The notes below the pieces were generated by a model. The model did no database searches. It saw only the letters and a program-made list of their open reading frames with translations, and was not told the origin of the DNA. Position numbers and translations under genes: made by a program. Shown piece after piece: positions 1-6,501 of a stretch of 6,554 nucleotides of DNA; the stretch's first letter is position 1; each line of letters begins with the position of its first letter. This DNA is from Solirubrobacterales bacterium (GTDB lineage: Bacteria > Actinomycetota > Thermoleophilia > Solirubrobacterales > Solirubrobacteraceae), in NCBI GenBank assembly GCA_013695395.1, contig JACDAP010000150.1, positions 1-6,554 of the forward strand, written 5' to 3'.

Positions 1-794
1 GTGTGGGCGAGGCCGGTCCGGGTCCCGGCGCTGTCGACCGACAGCGGGGTCAGCTCCCAGTTCAGCCGGGAGGCCATCCACCCGACGAAGAGGGCGCCGC
101 AGATCGCCGACTCGGGATGGTGGCGGAGGACGAGGTTCGAGATCAGGCGCAGGTCGCCGCGCAGCGGCGCGGGGTCGAAGGTCGCCGCGACGCGCTCCCG
201 CCACGGGGTCGTCCGCAGCCAGGAGAGGTCGACGATGTAGGAGCGATCCATGAGCGAGCGGACCCGCGTGATCGCATCGGCCGGGTCTGGCTCGTCGACC
301 GAATCGACGAGCACGACCTGGGAGAGCCCGAGCAGCGCGTCGAGCGCGTCCGGATGGTCGTGCGGCGACCACACGACGGTCGGCACGTCGGTGACGACGA
401 TCGGGTCGATGATCGTCTCGAGGTGGCGCAGGTGCTTGGGCCCGAGCTCGAGCACGACGGTCTCCCGCATCGGCGCGTGCAGGTGGGATTCCGTCTCGCT
501 CGGCACCGCGATCGTCGCCACGGCGTCGACGGTCTCCTGCTTCGGGGAGACCGAGCAGACGATCGTGCGCGAGGCGGCGAAGCGGCCGACGCCGCGCAGC
601 CGGTTGGCGACCTCGCCCGAGTAGTCCTTGTCGACGATGCAGACGAGGTTGAGCGAGCGCGCGGGGACGTAGCGCTCGGAGCGGCCGCGGGCCTCGGTGA
701 GCAGTCCGCGCAGCGCCTTCTCGATCGCGGCGGGCGTCGTGTCCCGCTCGCGCCAGACCGCGTCGGTCTTCGCCTCGGCGGCCGTGGGCGTCAC
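1..794 (-). CDS. opcA: OpcA, glucose-6-phosphate dehydrogenase assembly/activator protein (3' end cut off by window edge)
   Basis: OpcA is a cytoplasmic partner of glucose-6-phosphate dehydrogenase, needed for full Zwf activity or assembly in actinobacteria and cyanobacteria. It is not itself known to be an enzyme. Reading the minus strand from a GTG at 794..792 gives an open frame of 264 codons with no stop before the window edge. Family-like segments are VCIVDKDY (about residues 51-58), a stretch ending in DVPTVVWSPHDHPDAL (136-151), the very characteristic DLSWLRTTPWRERVAATFDP (189-208), and GALFVGWMASRLNWEL (233-248). The family usually runs to about 300-370 residues, so a C-terminal part lies outside. 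The GTG shares one base with the zwf stop (TAGTG). No clear Shine-Dalgarno site precedes it, which suggests re-initiation by ribosomes finishing zwf. Its place directly after zwf is the classic actinobacterial arrangement. Identity is from motifs and context and is strong; the start codon is slightly less certain. Confidence 0.93.
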   Translation of the reverse strand, partial: MTPTAAEAKTDAVWRERDTTPAAIEKALRGLLTEARGRSERYVPARSLNLVCIVDKDYSGEVANRLRGVGRFAASRTIVCSVSPKQETVDAVATIAVPSETESHLHAPMRETVVLELGPKHLRHLETIIDPIVVTDVPTVVWSPHDHPDALDALLGLSQVVLVDSVDEPDPADAITRVRSLMDRSYIVDLSWLRTTPWRERVAATFDPAPLRGDLRLISNLVLRHHPESAICGALFVGWMASRLNWELTPLSVDSAGTRTGLAH

Positions 795-2302
795 TAGATC
801 GCCCGCCACTCGTCGCCGTCGACCATGATCGCGTCGACCTCGCTCGGTCCGCTCGAGCCCGCCTCGTACTGGGGCAGCGGGCCGGGCTGCTCCGTCCACC
901 GGGAGACGACCGGGTCCATGATCCGCCACTGCGCCTCGACCTCGTCGTTGCGGGTGAAGAGCGTGGCGTCGCCGCGCATCGCGTCCATGATCAGCTTCTC
1001 GTAGGCCTCGGGGGACTGCGAGAGGAACGTGGTCCCGTAGAGGAACTCCATGTTCACCCCGCGCACCCGCATCCGGGTGCCGGGGATCTTCGCCCCAAGC
1101 TTCAGCGTCACGCCCTCGTTGGGCTGCACGGTGAAGATCAGCTGGTTGGGCTGGACGCCGACGGAGCCGCCCTGGTTGAACGACTGGTGGGGGACGGGCT
1201 TCAGCGTCACCGCGATCTCGGTGACCTTGCGGGAGAGCCGCTTGCCGGTCCGCAGGTAGAACGGAACGCCGGCCCAGCGCCAGTTCTCCACGTTCAGCCG
1301 CATGGCCGCGAACGTCTCGGTGTTCGAGTCGTCGCGCACCCCGTCCTCGCCGAGGTACCCCGCGGCCTCCTCGCCGGTGACGATCCCGGGCGCGTACTGC
1401 GCGCGGATCGTCGACTCCGGCTCCGGGGGCGAGATGGCGTGGAGGACCTTCACCTTCTCCGAGCGGACCTCGTCGGCGGAGAAGTCGACCGGTGGCTCCA
1501 TCGCCAACAGGCAGAGCAGCTGCATCATGTGGTTCTGCATCAGGTCGCGCAGCGCGCCCGCGTTGTCGTAGTACCCCGCCCGCGAGCCGATCCCGATGTC
1601 CTCCGCGGAGGTGATCTGCACGTTGTCGATGAAGTTCCGGTTCCACAGCGGCTCGAACATGCCGTTGGCGAAGCGGAACGCCAGCATGTTCTGGACGGTC
1701 TCCTTGCCGAGGTAGTGGTCGATGCGGAAGACCTGGGACTCGTCGAGCACGCTCAGGACGGTCTTGTTCAGCGACTGCGCCTCCGCGAGCGTCGTGCCGA
1801 ACGGCTTCTCGATGATCACCCGGACCTCCGCGCCCTCGCGTTCGGTCAGCCCGTGCTCGCCGAGCGCTTCCACGATCAGGGGGAAGAACTCGGGCGCGGT
1901 GGAGAGGTAGAAGGCGCGGTTGAGCGGCTGGCCCGCACTCTCGTCGTAGTCCTCCAGGGCCTGCTTGAGCCGCGGGTACATCGTCTCGTCGTCGAACGAG
2001 CCCGAGATATAGCGGGCCTCTGCGAGCAGCGCGTCGAGCACTTTTTCGTCCGGCTCGCGCCGGGAGAACTCCTTGACCGCCGCGGTCGCCTGCTCGCGGA
2101 ACTCCGTATCGGGCAGCTCCGAGCGGGAGACGCCGACGAGCTGGAAGCGCTCGGGCAGCGCCCCGTCGGCGGCCAGGTTGTAGAGCGCGGGGACGAGCTT
2201 GCGTCGGGCCAGGTCGCCGGTGCCGCCGAAGATGACGAGCACCGTGGGGTGGACCGGAAGGCGCTCGAGCCCCTCGCTGAGCGGGTTCTCCTCGTCAGCC
2301 AT
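794..2302 (-). CDS. zwf: Glucose-6-phosphate 1-dehydrogenase
   Basis: Catalyses the first oxidative step of the pentose phosphate pathway, glucose-6-phosphate to 6-phosphogluconolactone, normally producing NADPH in the cytoplasm. The 502-residue length is typical of bacterial G6PDH. Visible motifs are the N-terminal dinucleotide fold FGGTGDLARRKLVPAL (residues 25-40), EKPFG (165-169), the substrate and active-site signature RIDHYLGKETVQN (193-205, with the conserved Asp195-His196 and Lys200), and QNHMMQLL (256-263, His258 in the position of the catalytic base). An Arg (R60) in GVSRSEL after the second strand matches the NADP phosphate-binding Arg of Leuconostoc G6PDH, so NADP use is inferred. 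The ATG at 2302 is preceded by AGAGG (2314..2310) with 7 bases of spacing. The first 8 bases overlap the end of gnd, and the stop shares a base with the opcA start. No frameshift or missing key residue is apparent. Confidence 0.98.
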   Translation of the reverse strand: MADEENPLSEGLERLPVHPTVLVIFGGTGDLARRKLVPALYNLAADGALPERFQLVGVSRSELPDTEFREQATAAVKEFSRREPDEKVLDALLAEARYISGSFDDETMYPRLKQALEDYDESAGQPLNRAFYLSTAPEFFPLIVEALGEHGLTEREGAEVRVIIEKPFGTTLAEAQSLNKTVLSVLDESQVFRIDHYLGKETVQNMLAFRFANGMFEPLWNRNFIDNVQITSAEDIGIGSRAGYYDNAGALRDLMQNHMMQLLCLLAMEPPVDFSADEVRSEKVKVLHAISPPEPESTIRAQYAPGIVTGEEAAGYLGEDGVRDDSNTETFAAMRLNVENWRWAGVPFYLRTGKRLSRKVTEIAVTLKPVPHQSFNQGGSVGVQPNQLIFTVQPNEGVTLKLGAKIPGTRMRVRGVNMEFLYGTTFLSQSPEAYEKLIMDAMRGDATLFTRNDEVEAQWRIMDPVVSRWTEQPGPLPQYEAGSSGPSEVDAIMVDGDEWRAI

Positions 2303-3227
2303 CGGCGTGCCTCTGGGTCGCGTGGCCGCCGAACTGCTCGCGCAGCGCGGCGAGGACCCGGCCGGTCATGTCCGCGTTCCCGCGTGAGTAGAACCGCGCG
2401 GTGAGCGCCCCGGTGATCGCCGGGGTGGGCACGTCGTGGTGCATCGCCTCCTCGATCGTCCAGCGCCCCTCGCCCGAGTCGCTCGTGAAGGGCGAGAGGT
2501 CGCCGAGGTCGTTGCCGTGCTGCTCGAAGGAGAGCGCCGCGAGCTCGCAGAGCCAGGAGCGGATCACCGAGCCCTGCATCCACAGGTGGGCGATCTTCGC
2601 GTTGTCGAGCTCGAACTCGGCCTTGTCGAAGATGTCGAAGCCCTCCGCGTAGGCCTGCATCACGCCGTACTCGATCCCGTTGTGGACCATCTTCACGTAG
2701 TGGCCCGAGCCGGACGGGCCCATGTGGCCCCAGCCCGGCCCATGCTCCTCGGTCGGCGGCGGGGCGAGGATGTCGAGGAAGGGGGTGAGCCGCTCGATCG
2801 CGTCGTCGGGGCCGCCGACCATCATGCAGTAGCCGACGTCGAGGCCCCAGACGCCGCCGCTCGTGCCGACGTCGACGTAGCCGATGTCCCTCTCGGCGAG
2901 CGTCGCGGCGCGCTCCTTGTCGTCGGTCCACTTGGAGTTGCCGCCGTCGACGATCGCGTCGCCCTTCTCGAGCAGCTCCGCGAGCGAGTCGACCGTCTTC
3001 TGCGTGGCCTCCCCGGCCGGGACCATGATCCAGACGGTCCGCGGGGCCTCGAGCTTGCCGACGAGCTCCTCGAGCGAGCCCGCGCCGACCGCGCCCTTCT
3101 CGACCGCCTTGGCGACGGCGCCCTCGTCGAAGTCGAAGGCCACCACCTCGTGGTCGGAGTCGCGCTTGATGCGGGCGACCATGTTGCCGCCCATCTTGCC
3201 GAGGCCGATGAAGCCGATCTGCGCCAT
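2295..3227 (-). CDS. gnd: 6-phosphogluconate dehydrogenase, decarboxylating, short form (probably NAD-preferring)
   Basis: Oxidatively decarboxylates 6-phosphogluconate to ribulose-5-phosphate and CO2. At 310 residues it belongs to the short (about 300 residue, YqeC/GntZ-like) class rather than the roughly 470-residue enteric type, so it lacks the duplicated C-terminal helical domain. Motifs: Rossmann loop GFIGLGKMGGNM (5-16), DGGNSKWTDD (94-103), DVGTSGGVWGLDVGYCMMVGG (119-139), catalytic block GHYVKMVHNGIEYG (175-188, with Lys179, Asn183 and Glu186 in the expected catalytic and substrate positions), and SGEGRWT (251-257). The second strand ends AFDFDEG (Asp32, Asp34), where NADP-dependent long forms carry NRT with an Arg; an acid there favours NAD. 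This preference is inference. The ATG overlaps the pgi stop by one base (TGATG), with AAGGGCGG upstream, and the 3' end overlaps zwf by 8 bases. GntZ-type or related hydroxyacid dehydrogenases are the only real alternatives, and the motifs and neighbours favour Gnd. Confidence 0.96.
   Translation of the reverse strand: MAQIGFIGLGKMGGNMVARIKRDSDHEVVAFDFDEGAVAKAVEKGAVGAGSLEELVGKLEAPRTVWIMVPAGEATQKTVDSLAELLEKGDAIVDGGNSKWTDDKERAATLAERDIGYVDVGTSGGVWGLDVGYCMMVGGPDDAIERLTPFLDILAPPPTEEHGPGWGHMGPSGSGHYVKMVHNGIEYGVMQAYAEGFDIFDKAEFELDNAKIAHLWMQGSVIRSWLCELAALSFEQHGNDLGDLSPFTSDSGEGRWTIEEAMHHDVPTPAITGALTARFYSRGNADMTGRVLAALREQFGGHATQRHADG
2310..2314 (-). promoter_or_regulatory. Ribosome binding site of zwf
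   Basis: AGAGG on the minus strand, 7 bases before the zwf ATG and inside the 3' end of gnd. It sits in an 8-base string, CCCAGAGG, that also forms the ribosome site of tal. It supports the ATG at 2302 as the start. Confidence 0.65.
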
Positions 3228-4837
3228 CAGGAACCGCCCTTGATCGTGGAGGTGAGTGCGTGGACGGCGGTGACGGGGTCCCCGTCGAGGGTCACCCGCT
3301 CCGCCGGCAGGTCATGGGCGCGCAGGGTGCGCAGGTCGCCCGTCGCCTGCGCGGCCTTCAGGGTCTCGAAGCCGTAGGACGTCCCGGGGATCTTCACGTC
3401 GTCGGCCACCGGGTGGACGAGCTGGAGGAAGCGCCCGGTCGCGGGGCCGCCCTTGTGGAGCTGGCCGGTGGAGTGGAGGAAGCGGGGGCCGTAGCCGAAG
3501 GTGGTGGCACAGCCGGTCCTCTCCCGGATGGCGACGCGCAGCTCGGCGATCGCGGCGTCGAACTCCTTGCTCGGCTCCACGTAGCCCATGATCGCCACGT
3601 AGCTCGGGGACGCGACCCCGTCGAGGACGGTCTCCACCGCACCGTCGTCCTCGCTCGCGAGCTCGCCGCTCTTCTGCAGCTCCTCGAGCACCTCGCTGGT
3701 CGCGGCCTTCGCCTCGGCGACGTTCGGCTGGTCGTACGGGTTGATGCCGAGCGCCCAGCCCGCGGCGGCGACCGCGTACTCGCTGAGGAAGAAGAGCCGA
3801 CCGAGGTCGGTGGGGGTGCCGTCGGTGACGATCTTCAGGACGGGGTGGCCCGCGGCGGCCAGCGCGGCGAGCTTCGCCGCATGCTCGTCGTGGCCGACGG
3901 CCGCGTTCTCGACGTGGACGAAGACACGGTCCTCGCCGTACTGGTCGGGCGCGCCGAGCGGCTCGTCGGCGATCGGGAGGATCCCCTTGCCCTCCTTGCC
4001 GGTCGACTCCGCGACGAGCTGCTCGAGCCAGAGACCGAGGGCGCCGAACGGCTCGTCGACGATCCAGGTGAGCTTGTCCCGGCCGGCCTCGGCCAGCGCG
4101 CCCAGGGCGCAGCCGAGCCACAGGCCCTCGTTCTCCTCCGGATCGTCGCCGGCGCAGGCCTCGGCCTCGCGGATCGCGCTCGAGAGCAGCTCGCCCACGT
4201 CGAGACCGATCAGCGCGGCGGGCACCAGGCCGAAGTAGGAGAGCGCCGAGTAGCGCCCGCCGATGTTCTCGTCGTTGAGGAACGTGCGGCGGAAGCCGTG
4301 CTCCTCGGCGATGCTCACGAGCGCGGAGCCCGGGTCGGTGATCGCGACGAACTGCTCGCCCTTCGGGTGCGCCTCCCAGAAGGTCTTGAACGCGGAGAGC
4401 GTCTCGATCGTCCCGCCCGACTTGGTCGAGACGAGCACGAGGGTGGAGTGCAGGTCGACCGCGCCCATCGTCCTGGCCACGGCGCCCGCGTCGGTGGAGT
4501 CGAGCACGTGCAGCCGGAGGAAGCCCATGACCGGATTCGTGCTCGTGCGGAGCACCTCGGGGGCCAGGGAGGAGCCGCCCATGCCGAGGAGCACCACGTC
4601 GGTCATGCCGTCCTGGGCGGCCCGGCGGGCGAACTCGGTCAGCTCGTCGGCCTCGGGGAAGAGGCGGTTGGCGATGTCGAGCCAGCCGAGGCGGTTGGAG
4701 ACCTCCTCCTGCCCTGCGGGGCCCCAGACGGTGTCGTCCTGCTTCCAGATGCGGCCGCCGATGCCCTGCTCGGCCGCCTCGGCGGCCTTGGCCTCGATCG
4801 TGTCGGTCTGCTCGTCGGAGAGCTCCCGGGCGATCAT
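3227..4837 (-). CDS. pgi: Glucose-6-phosphate isomerase, of the type found fused to transaldolase in other bacteria
   Basis: Interconverts glucose-6-phosphate and fructose-6-phosphate, here returning non-oxidative pathway products to Zwf. The protein has 536 residues with two SIS-type sugar isomerase domains. Visible signatures are GMGGSSLAPEV (85-95), STKSGGTIETLS (137-148, phosphosugar binding), NIGGRYSALS (191-200, with the catalytic-region Arg195), LEQLVAESTGKEGKG (271-285, with Glu278 in the position of the catalytic Glu), and GINPYDQPNVAEAK (364-377, with Lys377 matching the late catalytic Lys of PGI). A C-terminal segment, GYGPRFLHSTGQLHKGGP (448-465), follows. It is absent from enteric PGI and, as I recall, is typical of the isomerase half of Tal-Pgi fusion proteins. 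The ATG at 4837 forms an ATGA overlap with the tal stop, with GGGGAGG just upstream (4-base spacing). The 3' end abuts gnd by one base. Residue roles are assigned by motif alignment from memory. Confidence 0.96.
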   Translation of the reverse strand: MIARELSDEQTDTIEAKAAEAAEQGIGGRIWKQDDTVWGPAGQEEVSNRLGWLDIANRLFPEADELTEFARRAAQDGMTDVVLLGMGGSSLAPEVLRTSTNPVMGFLRLHVLDSTDAGAVARTMGAVDLHSTLVLVSTKSGGTIETLSAFKTFWEAHPKGEQFVAITDPGSALVSIAEEHGFRRTFLNDENIGGRYSALSYFGLVPAALIGLDVGELLSSAIREAEACAGDDPEENEGLWLGCALGALAEAGRDKLTWIVDEPFGALGLWLEQLVAESTGKEGKGILPIADEPLGAPDQYGEDRVFVHVENAAVGHDEHAAKLAALAAAGHPVLKIVTDGTPTDLGRLFFLSEYAVAAAGWALGINPYDQPNVAEAKAATSEVLEELQKSGELASEDDGAVETVLDGVASPSYVAIMGYVEPSKEFDAAIAELRVAIRERTGCATTFGYGPRFLHSTGQLHKGGPATGRFLQLVHPVADDVKIPGTSYGFETLKAAQATGDLRTLRAHDLPAERVTLDGDPVTAVHALTSTIKGGS

Positions 4838-5940
4838 CCGACCTCCCCGCGCTTCTCCTCGATGCCCGCCAGGAGCTTCTCCATCGGCTCGACGAACTTC
4901 TCGATGCCCTCGCGGAGCAGCTGCAGCGTCACGTCCTCCATGTCGATGCCCGCGTCGGCGAGCTTCTTCAGGTCAGCGCTCGGGTCCTGGTCGGCGGTGG
5001 CACCCTCGATCTTCGCGTGGTCCTTCGCGGCCTCGAGCGTGTCCATCGGCATCGTGTTGACCGTGTTGGGGGCGATCAGCCCGTCGACGTACATGGTGTC
5101 CGCGTAGCGCTCGTCCTTCACCCCGGTGGAGGCCCACAGCGGCCGCTGCAGCGGCGCGCCCGCTTCCTTCAGCGCGGCGAAGCGGTCGCCCAGGAAGATC
5201 TCCTTGTAGCGCTGGTAGGCGGCCCGGGCGTTGGCGAGCCCGGCGAGGCCGAGGAGCGACTCGTCGGCGCCCTTCTCCTTCAGCCGCTTGTCGACCTCGG
5301 AGTCGACGCGCGAGACGAAGAAGCTCGCGACCGAGTGGACGTCGAGCGAGAGGCCCTGCTCCTTGCGGCGCTCGAGCCCCTTGATGTAGGCCTCGGCGAT
5401 GTTCGCGTAGGACTCGACCGCGAAGAGCAGCGTGACGTTGACGTTGATCCCGACGGCGATGACCTCGGTGATCGCGGGGACGCCCTCGTCGGTGCCCGGG
5501 ATCTTGATCATCAGGTTCGGCCGGTCGACCATCCCGGCGTAGAGCTTGGCCTGCTCGATCGTCCGGTCGGTGTCGTCCGCGAGATCCGGGTCCACCTCGA
5601 AGGAGACGAAGCCGTCGGCGCCCCCGCTCTCCTCCCAGACGGGCCGCAGCACGTCGCAGGCGTCCTGCACGTCGCGGACCGCGATCGCCCGGTAGATGTC
5701 CCGCGCGTCCGCGTCGATCTTGACCTGTTCGGCGATGATGTCGTCGTAGAGGTCGGCGCCGAGGATCGCCTTCTCGAAGATCGCCGGGTTGGAGGTCACG
5801 CCGCGCAGGGAGTCCTCCTCGACCATCCGCGCGAGGGTGCCGTCGGAGAGCAGGTCGCGCCGGATCTGGTCGAGCCAGGGCGCGGTGCCGGCGGAGAGCA
5901 TGGCGGCGAGCCGCTCGTTGACCTGGGGGCTGGTGCTCAT
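4834..5940 (-). CDS. tal: Transaldolase
   Basis: Transfers a dihydroxyacetone unit from sedoheptulose-7-phosphate to glyceraldehyde-3-phosphate, giving erythrose-4-phosphate and fructose-6-phosphate. It is a cytoplasmic TIM-barrel enzyme. The 368-residue product has the length of the actinobacterial/cyanobacterial transaldolase class. Motifs: LRGVTSNPAIFEKAI (45-59), LMIKIPGTDEG (143-153, with Lys146 as the Schiff-base lysine), GINVNVTLLF (164-173), VASFFVSRVDSEVD (204-217) and RPLWASTGVKD (266-276). The frame stays open upstream of this ATG for another 67 codons, but that stretch is rpiB in another frame. The ATG at 5940 is chosen because a strong AGAGGAG (5953..5947) lies 6 bases before it and because MSTSPQVNERL is a natural N-terminus. 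It makes ATGA overlaps with rpiB upstream and pgi downstream. The gene order tal-pgi mirrors the domain order of Tal-Pgi fusions, but here a stop codon and a separate start divide them. Confidence 0.97.
   Translation of the reverse strand: MSTSPQVNERLAAMLSAGTAPWLDQIRRDLLSDGTLARMVEEDSLRGVTSNPAIFEKAILGADLYDDIIAEQVKIDADARDIYRAIAVRDVQDACDVLRPVWEESGGADGFVSFEVDPDLADDTDRTIEQAKLYAGMVDRPNLMIKIPGTDEGVPAITEVIAVGINVNVTLLFAVESYANIAEAYIKGLERRKEQGLSLDVHSVASFFVSRVDSEVDKRLKEKGADESLLGLAGLANARAAYQRYKEIFLGDRFAALKEAGAPLQRPLWASTGVKDERYADTMYVDGLIAPNTVNTMPMDTLEAAKDHAKIEGATADQDPSADLKKLADAGIDMEDVTLQLLREGIEKFVEPMEKLLAGIEEKRGEVG
4842..4848 (-). promoter_or_regulatory. Ribosome binding site of pgi
   Basis: GGGGAGG on the minus strand, inside the last codons of tal and 4 bases before the pgi ATG. 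Spacing is short but the complementarity to 16S rRNA is good. Together with the ATGA overlap it fixes the pgi start. Confidence 0.65.
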
Positions 5941-6410
5941 GTGGTGCTCCTCTGGGGCGTGGGTGACGCGAGGTCGAAGCCTCGCTGCTCGAGCTGGGTG
6001 ATCTTGTGAAGACGTCGGACATGGCGCTCCTCGCCGCTGAACTCCGCGCGGCAGAAGGCGTCGATGCAGGCGGCGGCGTACACCGGGCCGATGACCCGGG
6101 AGCCGACGCAGAGCACGTTGCAGTCGTCGTGGCTGACGCACTGGGCGGCCGTGTAGGTGTCGTGGCCGAGGCTCGCGCGGATGCCGTCGAGCTTGCTGGC
6201 CGCCACCGCCACGCCCGCTCCGGAACCGCAGACGAGGATCGCGCGCTCGGCCTTGCCGTCGTGGATGGCCTTCGCGGCGAGGTAGGCGGCGTCGGGGTAG
6301 TCGTCGCAGTGGCCGAGGTCCATCAGCTCGTGCCCGGCGGCCCGCACGGTCTCAGCGACCATCTCGGTGAACGGGACGCCCGCGTGGTCGAAGGCGGCGG
6401 CGATCCTCAC
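5937..6410 (-). CDS. rpiB: Ribose-5-phosphate isomerase B (RpiB/LacAB family)
   Basis: Interconverts ribulose-5-phosphate, the product of Gnd, and ribose-5-phosphate. From the GTG at 6410 the product is 157 residues, a normal RpiB length, and begins M-R-I-A-A-A-F-D-H-A-G, matching the canonical RpiB N-terminus. Motifs, numbered from this start: FDHAG (7-11, substrate Asp/His), DYPDAAYLAAKAI (37-49), AILVCGSGAGVAVAASK (57-73, with Cys61 in the position of the catalytic cysteine of the E. coli-type enzyme), GIRAS (76-80), and SHDDCNVLCVGSRVIG (93-108). An ATG at 6443 would add 11 low-complexity residues (MAGGSGSGGRE) and has GGAG 8 bases upstream. However, it lies inside one arm of a long inverted repeat, so the GTG, with GGGGGG 7 bases upstream, is preferred. 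The protein is rich in cysteine (seven). Its last four bases overlap tal (ATGA). Family identity is firm; the start is uncertain between the two codons. Confidence 0.94.
   Translation of the reverse strand: MRIAAAFDHAGVPFTEMVAETVRAAGHELMDLGHCDDYPDAAYLAAKAIHDGKAERAILVCGSGAGVAVAASKLDGIRASLGHDTYTAAQCVSHDDCNVLCVGSRVIGPVYAAACIDAFCRAEFSGEERHVRRLHKITQLEQRGFDLASPTPQRSTT
5947..5953 (-). promoter_or_regulatory. Ribosome binding site of tal
   Basis: AGAGGAG on the minus strand, 6 bases before the tal ATG, inside the 3' end of rpiB. This is the best Shine-Dalgarno match in the window. It decides the tal start against the longer upstream open frame. Confidence 0.75.
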
Positions 6411-6411
6411 C

Positions 6412-6501
6412 TCACGGCCCCCCGATCCCGAACCGCCCGCCATTTTCCCCGCTCCGCCAGGAAGATGGCGGGCGGTTCGGTCGCGTTGCGGGGGCGCTCA
6501 T
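6412..6501 (-). other. Short open frame (29 codons) spanning the rpiB leader hairpin; possible leader peptide
   Basis: An ATG at 6501..6499 overlaps the upstream gene's stop as ATGA. It opens a frame of 29 codons (MSAPATRPNRPPSSWRSGEN..., ending IGGP) that stops at 6414..6412, one base before the rpiB GTG. It has no recognisable domain. Its codon use (GGG, AAT, GAA, TCT) is unlike the strongly G/C-ending genes around it, so a functional protein is unlikely. If ribosomes re-initiate here they would cross and unfold the inverted repeat and release next to the rpiB start. This is inference only; it may be chance. Confidence 0.2.
6428..6480 (-). repeat. Long inverted repeat / strong RNA hairpin upstream of rpiB
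   Basis: Arms at 6480..6460 and 6448..6428 are 21 bases each and pair at 20 positions around an 11-base loop (6459..6449). Fifteen uninterrupted pairs join 6429..6443 to 6465..6479. The single mismatch (6444/6464) is C-A in minus-strand RNA but a G-U wobble in plus-strand RNA. It fills most of the 87-base gap between the upstream gene and rpiB. No T-run follows on either strand, so it is not a standard intrinsic terminator. It could be a U-less terminator or attenuator, a processing or stability element, or a copy of a dispersed palindromic repeat. The alternative rpiB ATG (6443) is buried in its 3' arm. Confidence 0.85.

Noticed and set aside
1187..2404. A 405-codon plus-strand frame opposite zwf, and similar long frames opposite gnd (2436..3377) and opcA (3..797)
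   Set aside because: These are the same antisense shadow effect, with no ribosome site, domain or sensible composition, and they conflict with recognised enzymes.
3260..5107. A 615-codon open frame on the plus strand, opposite pgi and the end of tal
   Set aside because: Its translation is a low-complexity mix of R, G, D, E, V and L with no motif. It is the antisense shadow expected of G/C-ending codons in the well-identified genes beneath it.
5941..6141. An N-terminal extension of transaldolase by 67 codons
   Set aside because: The residues are Arg/Pro-rich out-of-frame translation of rpiB, and the ATG at 5940 has a strong ribosome site and a natural N-terminus.
6428..6480. The inverted repeat read as a standard intrinsic terminator
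   Set aside because: There is no T-rich tract after the stem on either strand. It is kept as an unexplained hairpin; a U-less terminator remains possible.
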